Source: CAIWHR01 sp963709525 (GTDB lineage: Bacteria; Pseudomonadota; Gammaproteobacteria; Burkholderiales; Casimicrobiaceae). Taken from it: 64,000 nucleotides of DNA. Of the stretch, positions 44,378-52,007 are shown one piece after another. The notes beneath the pieces are model-generated. The model was not told the DNA's origin and ran no database searches. It worked only from the letters and a program-made list of their open reading frames with translations. Each line of letters starts with the position of its first letter. Positions within the stretch are counted from its first letter, which is position 1. The DNA lies in NCBI GenBank assembly GCA_963709525.1, contig CAVPXB010000018.1:1-64000 (forward strand), in the 5' to 3' direction. The position numbers and the translations under genes were made by a program.

Positions 44378-44539
44378 TGCTCTGCTTCGCAGATATCGGC
44401 ACCGTAAAACGCGCCTTCCGGTCCGTGGCGGCGTTGCAAATCCTCGCAATAGCATGGGCTATTGCTGCGGTTTGCGCCTTGCCACGAATCGGAATCCATC
44501 GTTTTCCCTGGTACCTCTATCTACGAAGCAGAACACTAG
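44374..44539. mobile_element. 166-bp CTAG-bounded long imperfect palindrome (element 1)
   Basis: Both ends are CTAG. The terminal 16-bp arms (from CTAGTGCTCTGCTTCG; to CGAAGCAGAACACTAG) differ at one position, and complementarity continues inward with gaps over about 80 nt: AGATA with TATCT, AAAACG with CGTTTT, TTCCG with CGGAA, CGTGGC with GCCACG. At the centre is a perfect hairpin GCAATAGC-ATGG-GCTATTGC (44446-44465). The core from ATCCTCGCAATAGCATGG to TTGCTGCGGTT is identical in element 2. The ends provide the stop codon of the GT41 gene (44375-44377) and of gloA (44536-44538). No ORF inside. Confidence 0.85.
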
Positions 44540-44934
44540 CGCAAGTCGGGCGCGTGCTCGATCAGCTCGATCTTGTAACCGTCCGGATCCTGAACGAAGG
44601 CGATGACGGTGCTGCCGCCCTTCACCGGGCCGGCCTCGCGAGTCACATTGCCGCCCTTGGCCCTGACCGCTGCGCATGCGGCCGCGGCGTCGGGAACCTC
44701 GATGGCGATATGGCCGAAACCCGTGCCGAGGTCGTAGGACCCGATGCCGTAGTTGTAGGTGATCTCCAGCACCGCGGCGCCCGACGCCTCGTCGTCGTAG
44801 CCGACGAATGCCAGCGTGTACTTCTGGCTCGGAACGTCCCGCTGGCGCAGAAGGCGCATGCCGAGCACTTCGGTATAGAAACGGATCGAGCGCTCGAGAT
44901 CGCCGACGCGCAACATGGTGTGAAGGATGCGCAT
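44536..44934 (-). CDS. gloA: lactoylglutathione lyase (glyoxalase I)
   Basis: 132 residues. Isomerises the methylglyoxal-glutathione adduct; metal (Ni/Zn) dependent. Metal ligands are visible: His 5 in ILHTMLRVGDLERSIRFY, Glu in AVLEITYNYG, His in FGHIAIEVPDAAAAC and Glu in GYKIELIEHAP. Start at 44934 (MRILHTM), which shares one base with the rubredoxin stop (TGATG). Its own stop is the right CTAG end of element 1. Confidence 0.93.
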   Translation of the reverse strand: MRILHTMLRVGDLERSIRFYTEVLGMRLLRQRDVPSQKYTLAFVGYDDEASGAAVLEITYNYGIGSYDLGTGFGHIAIEVPDAAAACAAVRAKGGNVTREAGPVKGGSTVIAFVQDPDGYKIELIEHAPDLR

Positions 44935-45098
44935 CAGAACTCGACCATCTCGAAATCGTCCTTGCGCGCGCCGCATTCGACGCAGGTCCAGTTGGGTGGA
45001 ACGTCAGCCCATCGGGTCCCCGCCGGAATGCCGTCGTCGGGAACCCCGACGGCTTCGTCATAGACCCAGCCGCAGATGAGGCACATGTACTTTTTCAT
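44934..45098 (-). CDS. rubredoxin
   Basis: 54-residue iron-sulfur electron carrier. Two Cys-x2-Cys knuckles (MCLICGWVYDEAVG and WTCVECGARKDDFEMVEF) coordinate one iron, with PDDGIPAGTRWADVPPNW between them; this is the full rubredoxin signature. Starts at 45098 and overlaps gloA by one base, so the two are co-translated. Rubredoxins often serve oxygenases or redox enzymes; the partner here is unknown. Confidence 0.94.
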   Translation of the reverse strand: MKKYMCLICGWVYDEAVGVPDDGIPAGTRWADVPPNWTCVECGARKDDFEMVEF

Positions 45099-45113
45099 AC
45101 GAGTTGAGGACTC

Positions 45114-45130
45114 GGATTCACGTAAGATCC
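45114..45130. promoter_or_regulatory. imperfect dyad in the rubredoxin/thiD divergent gap
   Basis: GGATTCACGTAAGATCC is a near-palindrome centred on ACGT, 16 bp from the rubredoxin start. TATTCTA (45131-45137) beside it reads TAGAATA on the other strand and could be a -10 box. Low confidence; no regulator is recognised. Confidence 0.25.
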
Positions 45131-45198
45131 TATTCTAGCAATTTGCAGGCTCCGCTTGCGCACGCGAGTTCGTGCCGCGGCATCCCGCAAATTTCACC

Positions 45199-46077
45199 AT
45201 GCCCGCCGAAACCGCACCCTCGCTGCCACCCGTTGTGCTCACGTTCGCCGCGACCGATCCGTCCGGCGGCGCCGGCATGCAGGCGGACATCCTCACGCTG
45301 GCCAGCATGGGTTGCCACCCTCTGTCCGTGATCACCGCCATCACGGTCGGCGATACGCTCGGTGCCGAGGGCATCCTCGCGCTTGACACGGATTGGGTGG
45401 TCGACCAGGCGCGCTGCCTGCTCGAGGACATGCGGGTCGCTGCCTTCAAGATCGGCGCGCTGGGCAGCGTGGCGAACGTCGCGGCGATCGCGGAGATCAT
45501 CGCCGATTACCCGGAGGTCCCGCTGGTGCTGGATCCGATTCACGCCTCGGGTCGCGGCGACGAACTCGCGACCGACGAGATGATGCACGCGATACGCGAA
45601 CTCCTGCTGCCGCAGACGACGATCATCACGCCCAACAGCATGGAAGCGCGGCGACTCGTCGAAACGGACGAGAGCGACGAGCCCACGCTCGCCGTCTGCG
45701 CCGAACGACTGTGCGAGGCGGGCGCGGAATTCGTCCTCATCACCGGGACGCACGAGCCCAGCGCTGAAATCGTCAACAGTCTGTACGGCCATTCGGGGCT
45801 GGTGCGCACCGACACCTGGCCGCGCCTGCCGGGCACTTTTCACGGCTCGGGCTGCACGCTGGCATCGGCGATCGCGGCGATGCTTGCCAACGGCCTCGAA
45901 CTGCCCGAGGCCGTCCGCGAAGCCCAGGATTACACGTGGCAGACATTGCACAAGGCGTATCGGCCCGGGATGGGCCACTTGTTGCCCGACCGGCTGTTCT
46001 GGGCCCGCGAGGAGCCGGAAGCGGCCGCCGACGAGGCCGTGCCGCCGCGCGCGGCCGATTCGCGCAGCAGTCATTGA
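45199..46077 (+). CDS. thiD: hydroxymethylpyrimidine/phosphomethylpyrimidine kinase
   Basis: 292 residues. Phosphorylates HMP to HMP-PP for thiamine synthesis. Ribokinase-fold motifs: FAATDPSGGAGMQADILTLA, GCHPLSVITAITVGDT, LVLDPIHASGRGDEL, TIITPNSMEARRLVE and the anion hole with catalytic Asp-like region LPGTFHGSGCTLASAIAAML. The family usually has a catalytic Cys/Asp near GTGCT; here it reads HGSGCTLAS. Starts at ATG 45199; GTG 45172 is an alternative. The C-terminal extension (after residue 270) is Ala/Arg-rich. No TPP riboswitch motif is seen. Confidence 0.9.
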   Translation: MPAETAPSLPPVVLTFAATDPSGGAGMQADILTLASMGCHPLSVITAITVGDTLGAEGILALDTDWVVDQARCLLEDMRVAAFKIGALGSVANVAAIAEIIADYPEVPLVLDPIHASGRGDELATDEMMHAIRELLLPQTTIITPNSMEARRLVETDESDEPTLAVCAERLCEAGAEFVLITGTHEPSAEIVNSLYGHSGLVRTDTWPRLPGTFHGSGCTLASAIAAMLANGLELPEAVREAQDYTWQTLHKAYRPGMGHLLPDRLFWAREEPEAAADEAVPPRAADSRSSH

Positions 46078-46086
46078 CACGTAGTG

Positions 46087-46102
46087 CATTACTGGAGTAA
46101 TG
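46087..46102. promoter_or_regulatory. operator palindrome of the vapBC operon
   Basis: Perfect inverted repeat CATTACT-GG-AGTAATG ending 7 bp before the vapB ATG. TTGACA at 46074-46079, which overlaps the thiD stop, could be the -35. Antitoxins of this class usually bind such a dyad to repress their own operon. Confidence 0.6.
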
Positions 46103-46109
46103 TATTGGC

Positions 46110-46370
46110 ATGACGATCGCACAATCCAAAGTGACGGCGCAGGGCCAGATTTCGGTGCCGGCGGAGATTCGAAAAGTGCTCGGGCTGCGTCCGGGCTCGG
46201 TATTGGAGTGGGACGAGAAGGGCGGAGAGGTTGTCGTCCGCAGGGCGGGCCGGTACACCTGCGCCGAGGTCCACGAGGCGCTGTTTGGCGTCACGCACGC
46301 GCCGAAGGCGAAGGCGGACGTGAAAGAGGGCATCAGGAAGCACATTCGCCAACGCCATGCACGCGATTGA
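46110..46370 (+). CDS. vapB: AbrB/MazE-fold antitoxin
   Basis: 86 residues. N-terminal swapped-hairpin DNA-binding domain: SKVTAQGQISVPAEIRKVLG, then LRPGSVLEWDEKGGEVVVRR. The C-terminal part (AEVHEALFGVTHAPKAKADV, then basic KEGIRKHIRQRHARD) would wrap the toxin. It overlaps the toxin gene by 14 bp, which is the usual coupling. Just upstream is its likely operator at 46087-46102. Confidence 0.9.
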   Translation: MTIAQSKVTAQGQISVPAEIRKVLGLRPGSVLEWDEKGGEVVVRRAGRYTCAEVHEALFGVTHAPKAKADVKEGIRKHIRQRHARD

Positions 46371-46740
46371 TACGAACGTGCTGGTGCGTCTCCTGGTCCG
46401 CGATGAACCGCGCCAGCTCGATAGGGCCGAGCAGTTCATAGTCAAGGGCGCATGGATATCTCAAGTGGTGCTCGTGGAAACGCTTTGGGTTCTCGATGCG
46501 GTGTATGAGCGCTCGGCCGAACAGATCGGCGCCGCAGTGGAGCGGCTGCTGGCGCACGCCGACCTGGTCCTGCAGGATGCCGACGTTGTCGCGGCCGCAC
46601 TTCAACAATTCCGCGCCAAGCCAGCGCTGGGATTTTCCGATTGCCTCGTACTCGAGGTCGCGCGCAAGGCCGGGCACCTGCCCCTCGGCACCTTCGACCG
46701 CCAGCTCGGCAAGGTGGCAGGCGCGCATCGACTCAACTGA
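46357..46740 (+). CDS. vapC: PIN-domain toxin (VapC)
   Basis: 127-residue ribonuclease. All four acidic residues of the PIN active site are present: Asp in IDTNVLVRLLVRDEP, Glu in VLVETLWVLDAVYE, Asp in LGFSDCLVLEVARKAG and Asp in GTFDRQLGKVAGAHR. VapC toxins cut tRNA or rRNA when free of VapB. The pair is inserted between thiD and hemL, a normal accessory spot. Confidence 0.92.
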   Translation: MHAIDTNVLVRLLVRDEPRQLDRAEQFIVKGAWISQVVLVETLWVLDAVYERSAEQIGAAVERLLAHADLVLQDADVVAAALQQFRAKPALGFSDCLVLEVARKAGHLPLGTFDRQLGKVAGAHRLN

Positions 46741-46787
46741 CCGCTTTTCGTCCTCTACACTTGCACTGACCCCGGAGACCTCCGACC

Positions 46788-48062
46788 ATGAGCCGCAACG
46801 ACGAACTCTTCGCCCGCGCCCAGCGCACCATCCCCGGCGGGGTCAACTCGCCCGTCCGCGCCTTTCGCTCGGTCGGCGGCACGCCGCGTTTTTTCGAGCG
46901 CGGCGAGGGCCCGTATCTGTGGGACGTCGACGGCAGGAAATACATCGACTACGTGGGCTCCTGGGGACCGGCGATTCTCGGACACGCGCACCCCGCGGTC
47001 GTGCGCGCGGTGATCGAAGCGGCGCCAAGGGGACTGTCGTTCGGCGCGCCGACCGAGATCGAGATCGAGATGGCCGAGACGCTCGCGCGCCTGCTGCCGT
47101 CGATCGAGATGGTGCGCCTCGTCTCCTCCGGCACCGAGGCGACGATGTCGGCGCTGCGGCTCGCCCGCGGCTACACCGGGCGCAGCAAGATCGTGAAGTT
47201 CGAGGGCTGCTACCACGGCCACGGCGACAGCCTGCTGGTGAAGGCCGGGTCGGGTGCGCTCACCTTCGGCCAGCCGTCGTCGGCGGGGGTGCCGGCGGCG
47301 ATCGCCAACGAGACCATCGTGCTGCCCTACAACGACCTTGCGGCGGCGGAAGCGATGTTCAAGGCGGACGGCGACGACATCGCCTGCGTGATCGTCGAGC
47401 CCATCGTCGGCAACATGAACCTCATCATGCCGCGAAGCGACTTCCTGCCCGGTTTGCGGGCGTTGTGCGACAAATACGGCGCGGTGCTGATATTCGACGA
47501 GGTGATGACCGGCTTCCGGGTCCACCCGCAGGGCGTCCAGGGGCTCTTCGGCATCACGCCGGACCTGACGACGCTGGGCAAGGTCATCGGCGGCGGCATG
47601 CCCGTCGGCGCCTTCGGCGGCAAGCGCGCGATCATGGAGAAGATCGCGCCGCTCGGCCCGGTCTACCAGGCGGGGACGCTGTCGGGCAATCCGGTGGCCG
47701 TCGCTGCGGGCCTCGCGACGCTGAAGGAGATCCAGGCGCCCGGCTTCTACGATCGCCTGGCCGCGACGACCCGATCGCTGTGCGATGGCCTCACGGCGGC
47801 GGCAGCGCGCGCCGGCGTGCCGTTCGCCGCCAACAGCGTGGGCGGCATGTTCGGGCTCTATTTCGCGGCCGCGGTGCCGGACACCTACGACACGGTGATG
47901 GCCTGCGACAAGGCGCGCTTCAACCGCTTTTTCCACGCCATGCTCGACGCGGGCGTCTATCTGGCGCCGAGCGCGTTCGAGGCCGGGTTCGTCTCGGCGG
48001 CGCATACCGACGACGATATCGCGACCACCCTCGCGCGGGCCGGGAAGGCGTTTCTCGTCTGA
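46788..48062 (+). CDS. hemL: glutamate-1-semialdehyde 2,1-aminomutase
   Basis: 424-residue PLP enzyme of the C5 pathway to 5-aminolevulinate. Seen: AQRTIPGGVNSPVRAFRSVG, KYIDYVGSWGPAILGHAHP, GTEATMSALRLARGYTGRSK, FEGCYHGHGDSLLVKAGSG, FDEVMTGFRVHPQGVQGLFG and the PLP lysine in TTLGKVIGGGMPVGAFGGKR. Length is typical. It starts 47 bp after vapC. Haem demand links it loosely to the cox cluster. Confidence 0.95.
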   Translation: MSRNDELFARAQRTIPGGVNSPVRAFRSVGGTPRFFERGEGPYLWDVDGRKYIDYVGSWGPAILGHAHPAVVRAVIEAAPRGLSFGAPTEIEIEMAETLARLLPSIEMVRLVSSGTEATMSALRLARGYTGRSKIVKFEGCYHGHGDSLLVKAGSGALTFGQPSSAGVPAAIANETIVLPYNDLAAAEAMFKADGDDIACVIVEPIVGNMNLIMPRSDFLPGLRALCDKYGAVLIFDEVMTGFRVHPQGVQGLFGITPDLTTLGKVIGGGMPVGAFGGKRAIMEKIAPLGPVYQAGTLSGNPVAVAAGLATLKEIQAPGFYDRLAATTRSLCDGLTAAAARAGVPFAANSVGGMFGLYFAAAVPDTYDTVMACDKARFNRFFHAMLDAGVYLAPSAFEAGFVSAAHTDDDIATTLARAGKAFLV

Positions 48063-48344
48063 TGGCGCGTTCGCGACTCGCATTGCCGCCCGCGATTCCG
48101 CCGGTCGTGGCTGTCTGACCCCGAAATCGCGGCGAGCGTCGGGCAGTGGCGACACCCACGGCGAAAACGTCGGGGCATGGCGACAGATTGCACCAAGATT
48201 CGCTCGCAAATCATTGATTCCTGCGGCTAAATTCGCTGTCGGCGGGGGCGCGCCGTGGTATGATGCTTCGCTCGTTTTGGCAGCGAATTTTCGGATGAAT
48301 TTCCTGTCCGACAGCGACAGCCCTCCATTCTTCCGCGCGAACCC
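48063..48344. other. intergenic region before gspE
   Basis: About 280 bp with no supported gene. TATGAT at 48259-48264 is a possible -10 box for the type II secretion operon, but no -35 of matching spacing is seen. No terminator hairpin with a T run was found after hemL. Confidence 0.45.
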
Positions 48345-50048
48345 GTGGATATCCCGGCCCGAAAACGTCTAGGCGAAATTCTGATCGAACGCGGCAAGCT
48401 CGACGCTGCCGGGCTCGACCGCGCGCTGCGACTGCAGCAGGAAACCCCCGAGAAGATCGGCGCGCTGCTGGTCACGCTGGGCCTGTGCGCGCAACGCGAC
48501 GTTGCCGAAGCGCTGGCAGCCCAGCTCGGGCTGCCGTTCCTCGAAGCGGCCGGCTATCCCGAATTTCCGATCCTCGAGGAGCGCGTGTCGCCGCGTTTCC
48601 TGCGCGAGTCGCGGGCGCTCCCGGTGCGTGAAAGCGAGACCGAGTTGGCGCTGGCGATGGCCGACCCGACCGACGAATACACGATCGGCGCCTTCCGGAT
48701 GGTGACCGGCCGCGAGGTCAAGCCACTGGTGGCCATCCCCACCGATCTCGAAGCCGCGCTGGAACGGCTCTATGGCGCCGGTCGCTCGGCGGTGGGGCAG
48801 ATTCTCGGCGACGTCGAGACCCGCGGCGACGACCTGTCCTTCGACGCCGATGTGCAGCAATTGAAGGATCTGGCGGCCGAGGCGCCGGTCATCCGCCTCG
48901 TTTCGCTGGTCATCACCAATGCGCTCGAGGCGCGCGCTTCCGACATCCATTTCGAGCCCTTCGAGAATCGGCTCGTCGTGCGCTATCGCATCGACGGCGT
49001 GCTGCACGAAGTCGAATCGCCGCCGCGCCGCTTCTCGGCCGCGGTGATCTCGCGCATCAAGATCATGGCCAGCCTCGACATCGCCGAGCGCCGGCTGCCG
49101 CAGGACGGGCGCATCCGGCTGCGCGTGCAGGGCAAGGAGATCGACCTGCGCGTGTCGACGGTGCCGACGATGCACGGCGAGTCGGTGGTGATGCGGATTC
49201 TCGACAAGGGTGGCGTCGCACTCGATTTCAAGAAGCTGGGCTTCGAGGACGACACGCTCAAGATCTTCCTCGACGTGTTGATGCAGCCGCACGGCATTCT
49301 GCTCGTCACCGGGCCCACGGGTTCCGGCAAGACGACGACGCTCTACACCGCGCTCGATCGCCTCAACAAGCCCGACGTCAAGATCCTCACCGTCGAGGAC
49401 CCGGTCGAGTACCAGATGCCCGGCATCAACCAGATCCAGGTGAAGCCGCAGATCGACCTGACCTTCGCCAACGCGCTGCGCTCGATCGTCCGCCAGGATC
49501 CGGACGTCATCATGATCGGCGAAATCCGCGATCTCGAGACCGCGCAGATCGCCGTGCAGTCGGCGCTCACCGGCCACCTGGTGTTGTCCACCGTGCACAC
49601 CAACGACGCGGCGGCCACCGTCAACCGGCTGCTCGACATGGGGATGGACGACTATCTCCTCACCTCGACGATCATCGGCATCCTCGCCCAGCGCCTGGTG
49701 CGCACGCTGTGCGTGCATTGCCGCGAGCCGTACACCGCCTTGCCGGAGGTCGTGGCCGAACTGGGGCTGGCGCGCTTCGCGCCCGCGGGCGGCGAGGTCA
49801 CGCTGTGGCGCGCCAAGGGCTGCCCGCAGTGCGCGCAAACCGGCTACTCGGGTCGCATCAGCATCATCGAGATCCTGCCGATGACCGATCCGCTGCGCAG
49901 TCTGGTGATGAAGCACGCGACGGCCACCGATCTGCGTGCCGCGGCCGTCGGCGAAGGCATGCAGACGATGTACGAGGACGGCTTGCGCAAAACGGTCAAG
50001 GGCGTGACCACGATCGAGGAAGTGCTGCGCGTCACGCGCGAAGCCTGA
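48345..50048 (+). CDS. gspE: type II secretion ATPase GspE
   Basis: 567 residues, GTG start (VDIPARKRLGEILIERGKLD). Cytoplasmic ATPase that powers pseudopilus assembly. N1E domain, then N2E, and the core: Walker A GPTGSGKTTTLYTAL, Asp box EDPVEYQMPGINQIQV, Walker B PDVIMIGEIRDLETAQIAVQ, His box LVLSTVHTNDAAATVNRLLD, and the tetracysteine zinc site (CVHCREP ... CPQCAQTGYSGR). First gene of the gsp operon. Element 2 lies 25 bp after its stop. Confidence 0.95.
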   Translation: MDIPARKRLGEILIERGKLDAAGLDRALRLQQETPEKIGALLVTLGLCAQRDVAEALAAQLGLPFLEAAGYPEFPILEERVSPRFLRESRALPVRESETELALAMADPTDEYTIGAFRMVTGREVKPLVAIPTDLEAALERLYGAGRSAVGQILGDVETRGDDLSFDADVQQLKDLAAEAPVIRLVSLVITNALEARASDIHFEPFENRLVVRYRIDGVLHEVESPPRRFSAAVISRIKIMASLDIAERRLPQDGRIRLRVQGKEIDLRVSTVPTMHGESVVMRILDKGGVALDFKKLGFEDDTLKIFLDVLMQPHGILLVTGPTGSGKTTTLYTALDRLNKPDVKILTVEDPVEYQMPGINQIQVKPQIDLTFANALRSIVRQDPDVIMIGEIRDLETAQIAVQSALTGHLVLSTVHTNDAAATVNRLLDMGMDDYLLTSTIIGILAQRLVRTLCVHCREPYTALPEVVAELGLARFAPAGGEVTLWRAKGCPQCAQTGYSGRISIIEILPMTDPLRSLVMKHATATDLRAAAVGEGMQTMYEDGLRKTVKGVTTIEEVLRVTREA

Positions 50049-50072
50049 ATGCCCATGAGCGCGTCCTTTTGC

Positions 50073-50240
50073 CTAGTACCGCGCCCCATGAGTTTCGCTA
50101 TGTTCGAACCGCCCCGCATCGTCATCGGCTTTGTCGCTCATCCTCGCAATAGCATGGGCTATTGCTGCGGTTCGCTTCGTGCCGCTGCCGCGCGGATGCG
50201 GCTCTCGGCATGTACGCAAACTCATGGGGCGCGGTACTAG
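50073..50240. mobile_element. 168-bp CTAG-bounded long imperfect palindrome (element 2)
   Basis: Ends CTAG; the first 23 bp (CTAGTACCGCGCCCCATGAG plus TTT) and the last 23 bp are perfect inverted repeats. Complementarity continues imperfectly inward (for example CCCCGCATCG near 50113 against GGATGCGGC). The central hairpin GCAATAGC-ATGG-GCTATTGC (50146-50165) and flanks ATCCTC and TGCGGTT are identical to element 1, while the outer arms are unrelated in sequence. It lies between gspE and gspF, within the operon, and carries no credible gene. Confidence 0.85.
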
Positions 50241-50255
50241 CGCGGGCGTAAGGCC

Positions 50256-51497
50256 ATGCCCGTCTATCGCTACAAGGCCGTCAACGCTGCCGGCGAAGTT
50301 GCCGCCGGCGAGCTCGACGCCGCCAGCGAGAGCGAGATCGTCGGCCGCCTGCGCGACCAGGGCCTGATGCCGATGCAGGTGGTGCCGGCGTCCGGCGCGC
50401 TCGCCGCCGCCGCGGCGCGTGGCCCGGGCAGGGCGCCCCGGCGCTCGTTGTTCGCGCCCCGCAAGGTCACGAGCGATCACCTGATGTCGATGACGCGCGA
50501 GCTGGCAACGCTGCTGCGCGCGGGCTTGCCGCTCGATCGCGCGCTCGAATTGCTGATCGGCCTCGCCTCCACGCCGCTGGTCGCGGCGATGCTGCAGCAG
50601 ATCCGCGACGACGTGCGCGGCGGCAAGGCGCTGTCGCAGGCGCTCGATGCGCGACGCGACGTATTCTCGCGCTTCTACGTCAACATCGTCCGTGCCGGCG
50701 AGGCCGGCGGCGCGCTCGGGGTCGTATTGACGCGCCTCGCCGACACGATGGAGCGCAACAAGGAGCTGCGCGAGACCGTGAAGAGCGCGCTCATCTATCC
50801 GGTCATCCTCATCGGCGTCGCCGTGCTGTCGGTGATGGTGCTGCTGATCTGGGTGGTGCCGCAGTTCGAGCAGACGTTTCAACAGGCGGGAAAAGCGCTG
50901 CCGTTGCCCACCGAGATCGTCGTCGTCGTCGGCACCTTCATGCGCCACTGGTGGTGGGCGGTGGCCATCGGCGTCGCGCTCTGGATCACCTGGATGCGCC
51001 GGCACATGAAATCGCCCAGGGTGCGCGCGCGCTGGGACGCACGCCTGCTCGGCTGGCCGCTCGTCGGCGATCTCGTTACCAAGGTCGAGGTCGCGCGCTT
51101 TTCGCGGACGCTGTCCACGTTGCTCGGCAACGGCGTCACGCTGCTCGCGGGGCTCGCCATCGTCAAGGAAACGCTGGGCAACAGCGTGCTTGCCAACGCG
51201 CTCGATGGCGTGATCGCGCGTCTGCGTGAAGGCAAGGGTTTCGGCCGGCCGCTGGCCGAAACGGGGCTGTATCCGAAGCTCGCCACGCAGATGATCCTGG
51301 TGGGAGAAGAGTCGGGGCGGCTCGAGGAAATGCTCAACCGCGTGGCCGAGGTCTACGACCGCGAGGTGGCCATGGCGGTCAAGCGCTTCCTTGCGGTGCT
51401 CGAACCCGCATTGATACTCGGGCTCGCGGTGATGATCGGCGGGATCGTGTTCTCGATCCTGCTGGGCGTGATGGGGATGAGCGAACTCGTCCGGTGA
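50256..51497 (+). CDS. gspF: type II secretion inner-membrane platform protein GspF
   Basis: 413 residues. Two T2SF domains: first around residues 70-195 (TRELATLLRAGLPLDRALEL, FSRFYVNIVRAGEAGGALGV), second around 275-400 (FSRTLSTLLGNGVTLLAGLA, QMILVGEESGRLEEMLNRVA), with three transmembrane segments (VILIGVAVLSVMVLLIWVVP, WWWAVAIGVALWITWM, LILGLAVMIGGIVFSILLG). N-terminus YRYKAVNAAGEVAAGELDAA is characteristic. Start follows TAAGG. It is 15 bp after element 2. Confidence 0.94.
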   Translation: MPVYRYKAVNAAGEVAAGELDAASESEIVGRLRDQGLMPMQVVPASGALAAAAARGPGRAPRRSLFAPRKVTSDHLMSMTRELATLLRAGLPLDRALELLIGLASTPLVAAMLQQIRDDVRGGKALSQALDARRDVFSRFYVNIVRAGEAGGALGVVLTRLADTMERNKELRETVKSALIYPVILIGVAVLSVMVLLIWVVPQFEQTFQQAGKALPLPTEIVVVVGTFMRHWWWAVAIGVALWITWMRRHMKSPRVRARWDARLLGWPLVGDLVTKVEVARFSRTLSTLLGNGVTLLAGLAIVKETLGNSVLANALDGVIARLREGKGFGRPLAETGLYPKLATQMILVGEESGRLEEMLNRVAEVYDREVAMAVKRFLAVLEPALILGLAVMIGGIVFSILLGVMGMSELVR

Positions 51498-51507
51498 TTT
51501 CTGTCTA

Positions 51508-51526
51508 ACCCTTGCCAACGAAGGGT
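51508..51526 (+). promoter_or_regulatory. hairpin in the gspF-gspG gap
   Basis: ACCCTT/AAGGGT stem with a 7-nt loop, 11 bp after the gspF stop and 47 bp before gspG. It has no T run, so it is more likely an mRNA-stability or processing hairpin in front of the highly needed major pseudopilin than a terminator. Confidence 0.4.
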
Positions 51527-51572
51527 CACAGGGTGGCCGTGGCGAGGCAATTCTTGCTGGAAGGAAGCAAAC

Positions 51573-52007
51573 ATGAGCATTCGAATCCGACATCGCGCGC
51601 GCCAGTCCGGCATGACGCTGATCGAAATCCTCGTCGTGCTGGTGCTGATCGGCATCGTGCTGGGCATCGTCGGCGGCAACTTCATCGGCAAGGGCGAAAA
51701 GGCCAAGGCGGACGCGGCGAGGATCGAAATCGGCCAGATCTCGCAGACGCTGGACCTCTACAAGCTCGAGATCGGCCGCTACCCGTCGTCGCAGGACGGC
51801 CTGCAGGCGCTGATCAGCGCGCCGGCCGGCACCGCCAACTGGAACGGCCCGTACTGGAAGAAGAACACGCTGCCCAAGGATCCCTGGGGCAACGAGTACA
51901 AATACCTGTCGCCGGGGACGAAGGGCCCGTACGACATCATCTCGCTCGGCGCCGATGGCAAGGAAGGCGGCGAGGGCGTCGACAAGGACATCTCGAGCGC
52001 GCAATGA
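51573..52007 (+). CDS. gspG: type II secretion major pseudopilin GspG
   Basis: 144 residues. Basic leader then prepilin peptidase site QSGMTLIEILVVLVLIGIVL (cut after Gly; Glu at +5), and the GspG body: AKADAARIEIGQISQTLDLY, LEIGRYPSSQDGLQALISAP, PKDPWGNEYKYLSPGTKGPY, ending in the Ca-binding region DIISLGADGKEGGEGVDKDI. Forms the pseudopilus shaft. Clear AAGGAAG ribosome site. Overlaps gspH by 4 bp. Confidence 0.95.
   Translation: MSIRIRHRARQSGMTLIEILVVLVLIGIVLGIVGGNFIGKGEKAKADAARIEIGQISQTLDLYKLEIGRYPSSQDGLQALISAPAGTANWNGPYWKKNTLPKDPWGNEYKYLSPGTKGPYDIISLGADGKEGGEGVDKDISSAQ

Noticed and set aside
45099..45198. TPP riboswitch before thiD
   Set aside because: The gap is about 100 bp and lacks the CUGAGA element; no thi-box pattern is visible.
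48213..48264. Strong promoter before gspE
   Set aside because: TATGAT is present, but the only TTGATT upstream is about 40 bp away, so no valid pair was found.
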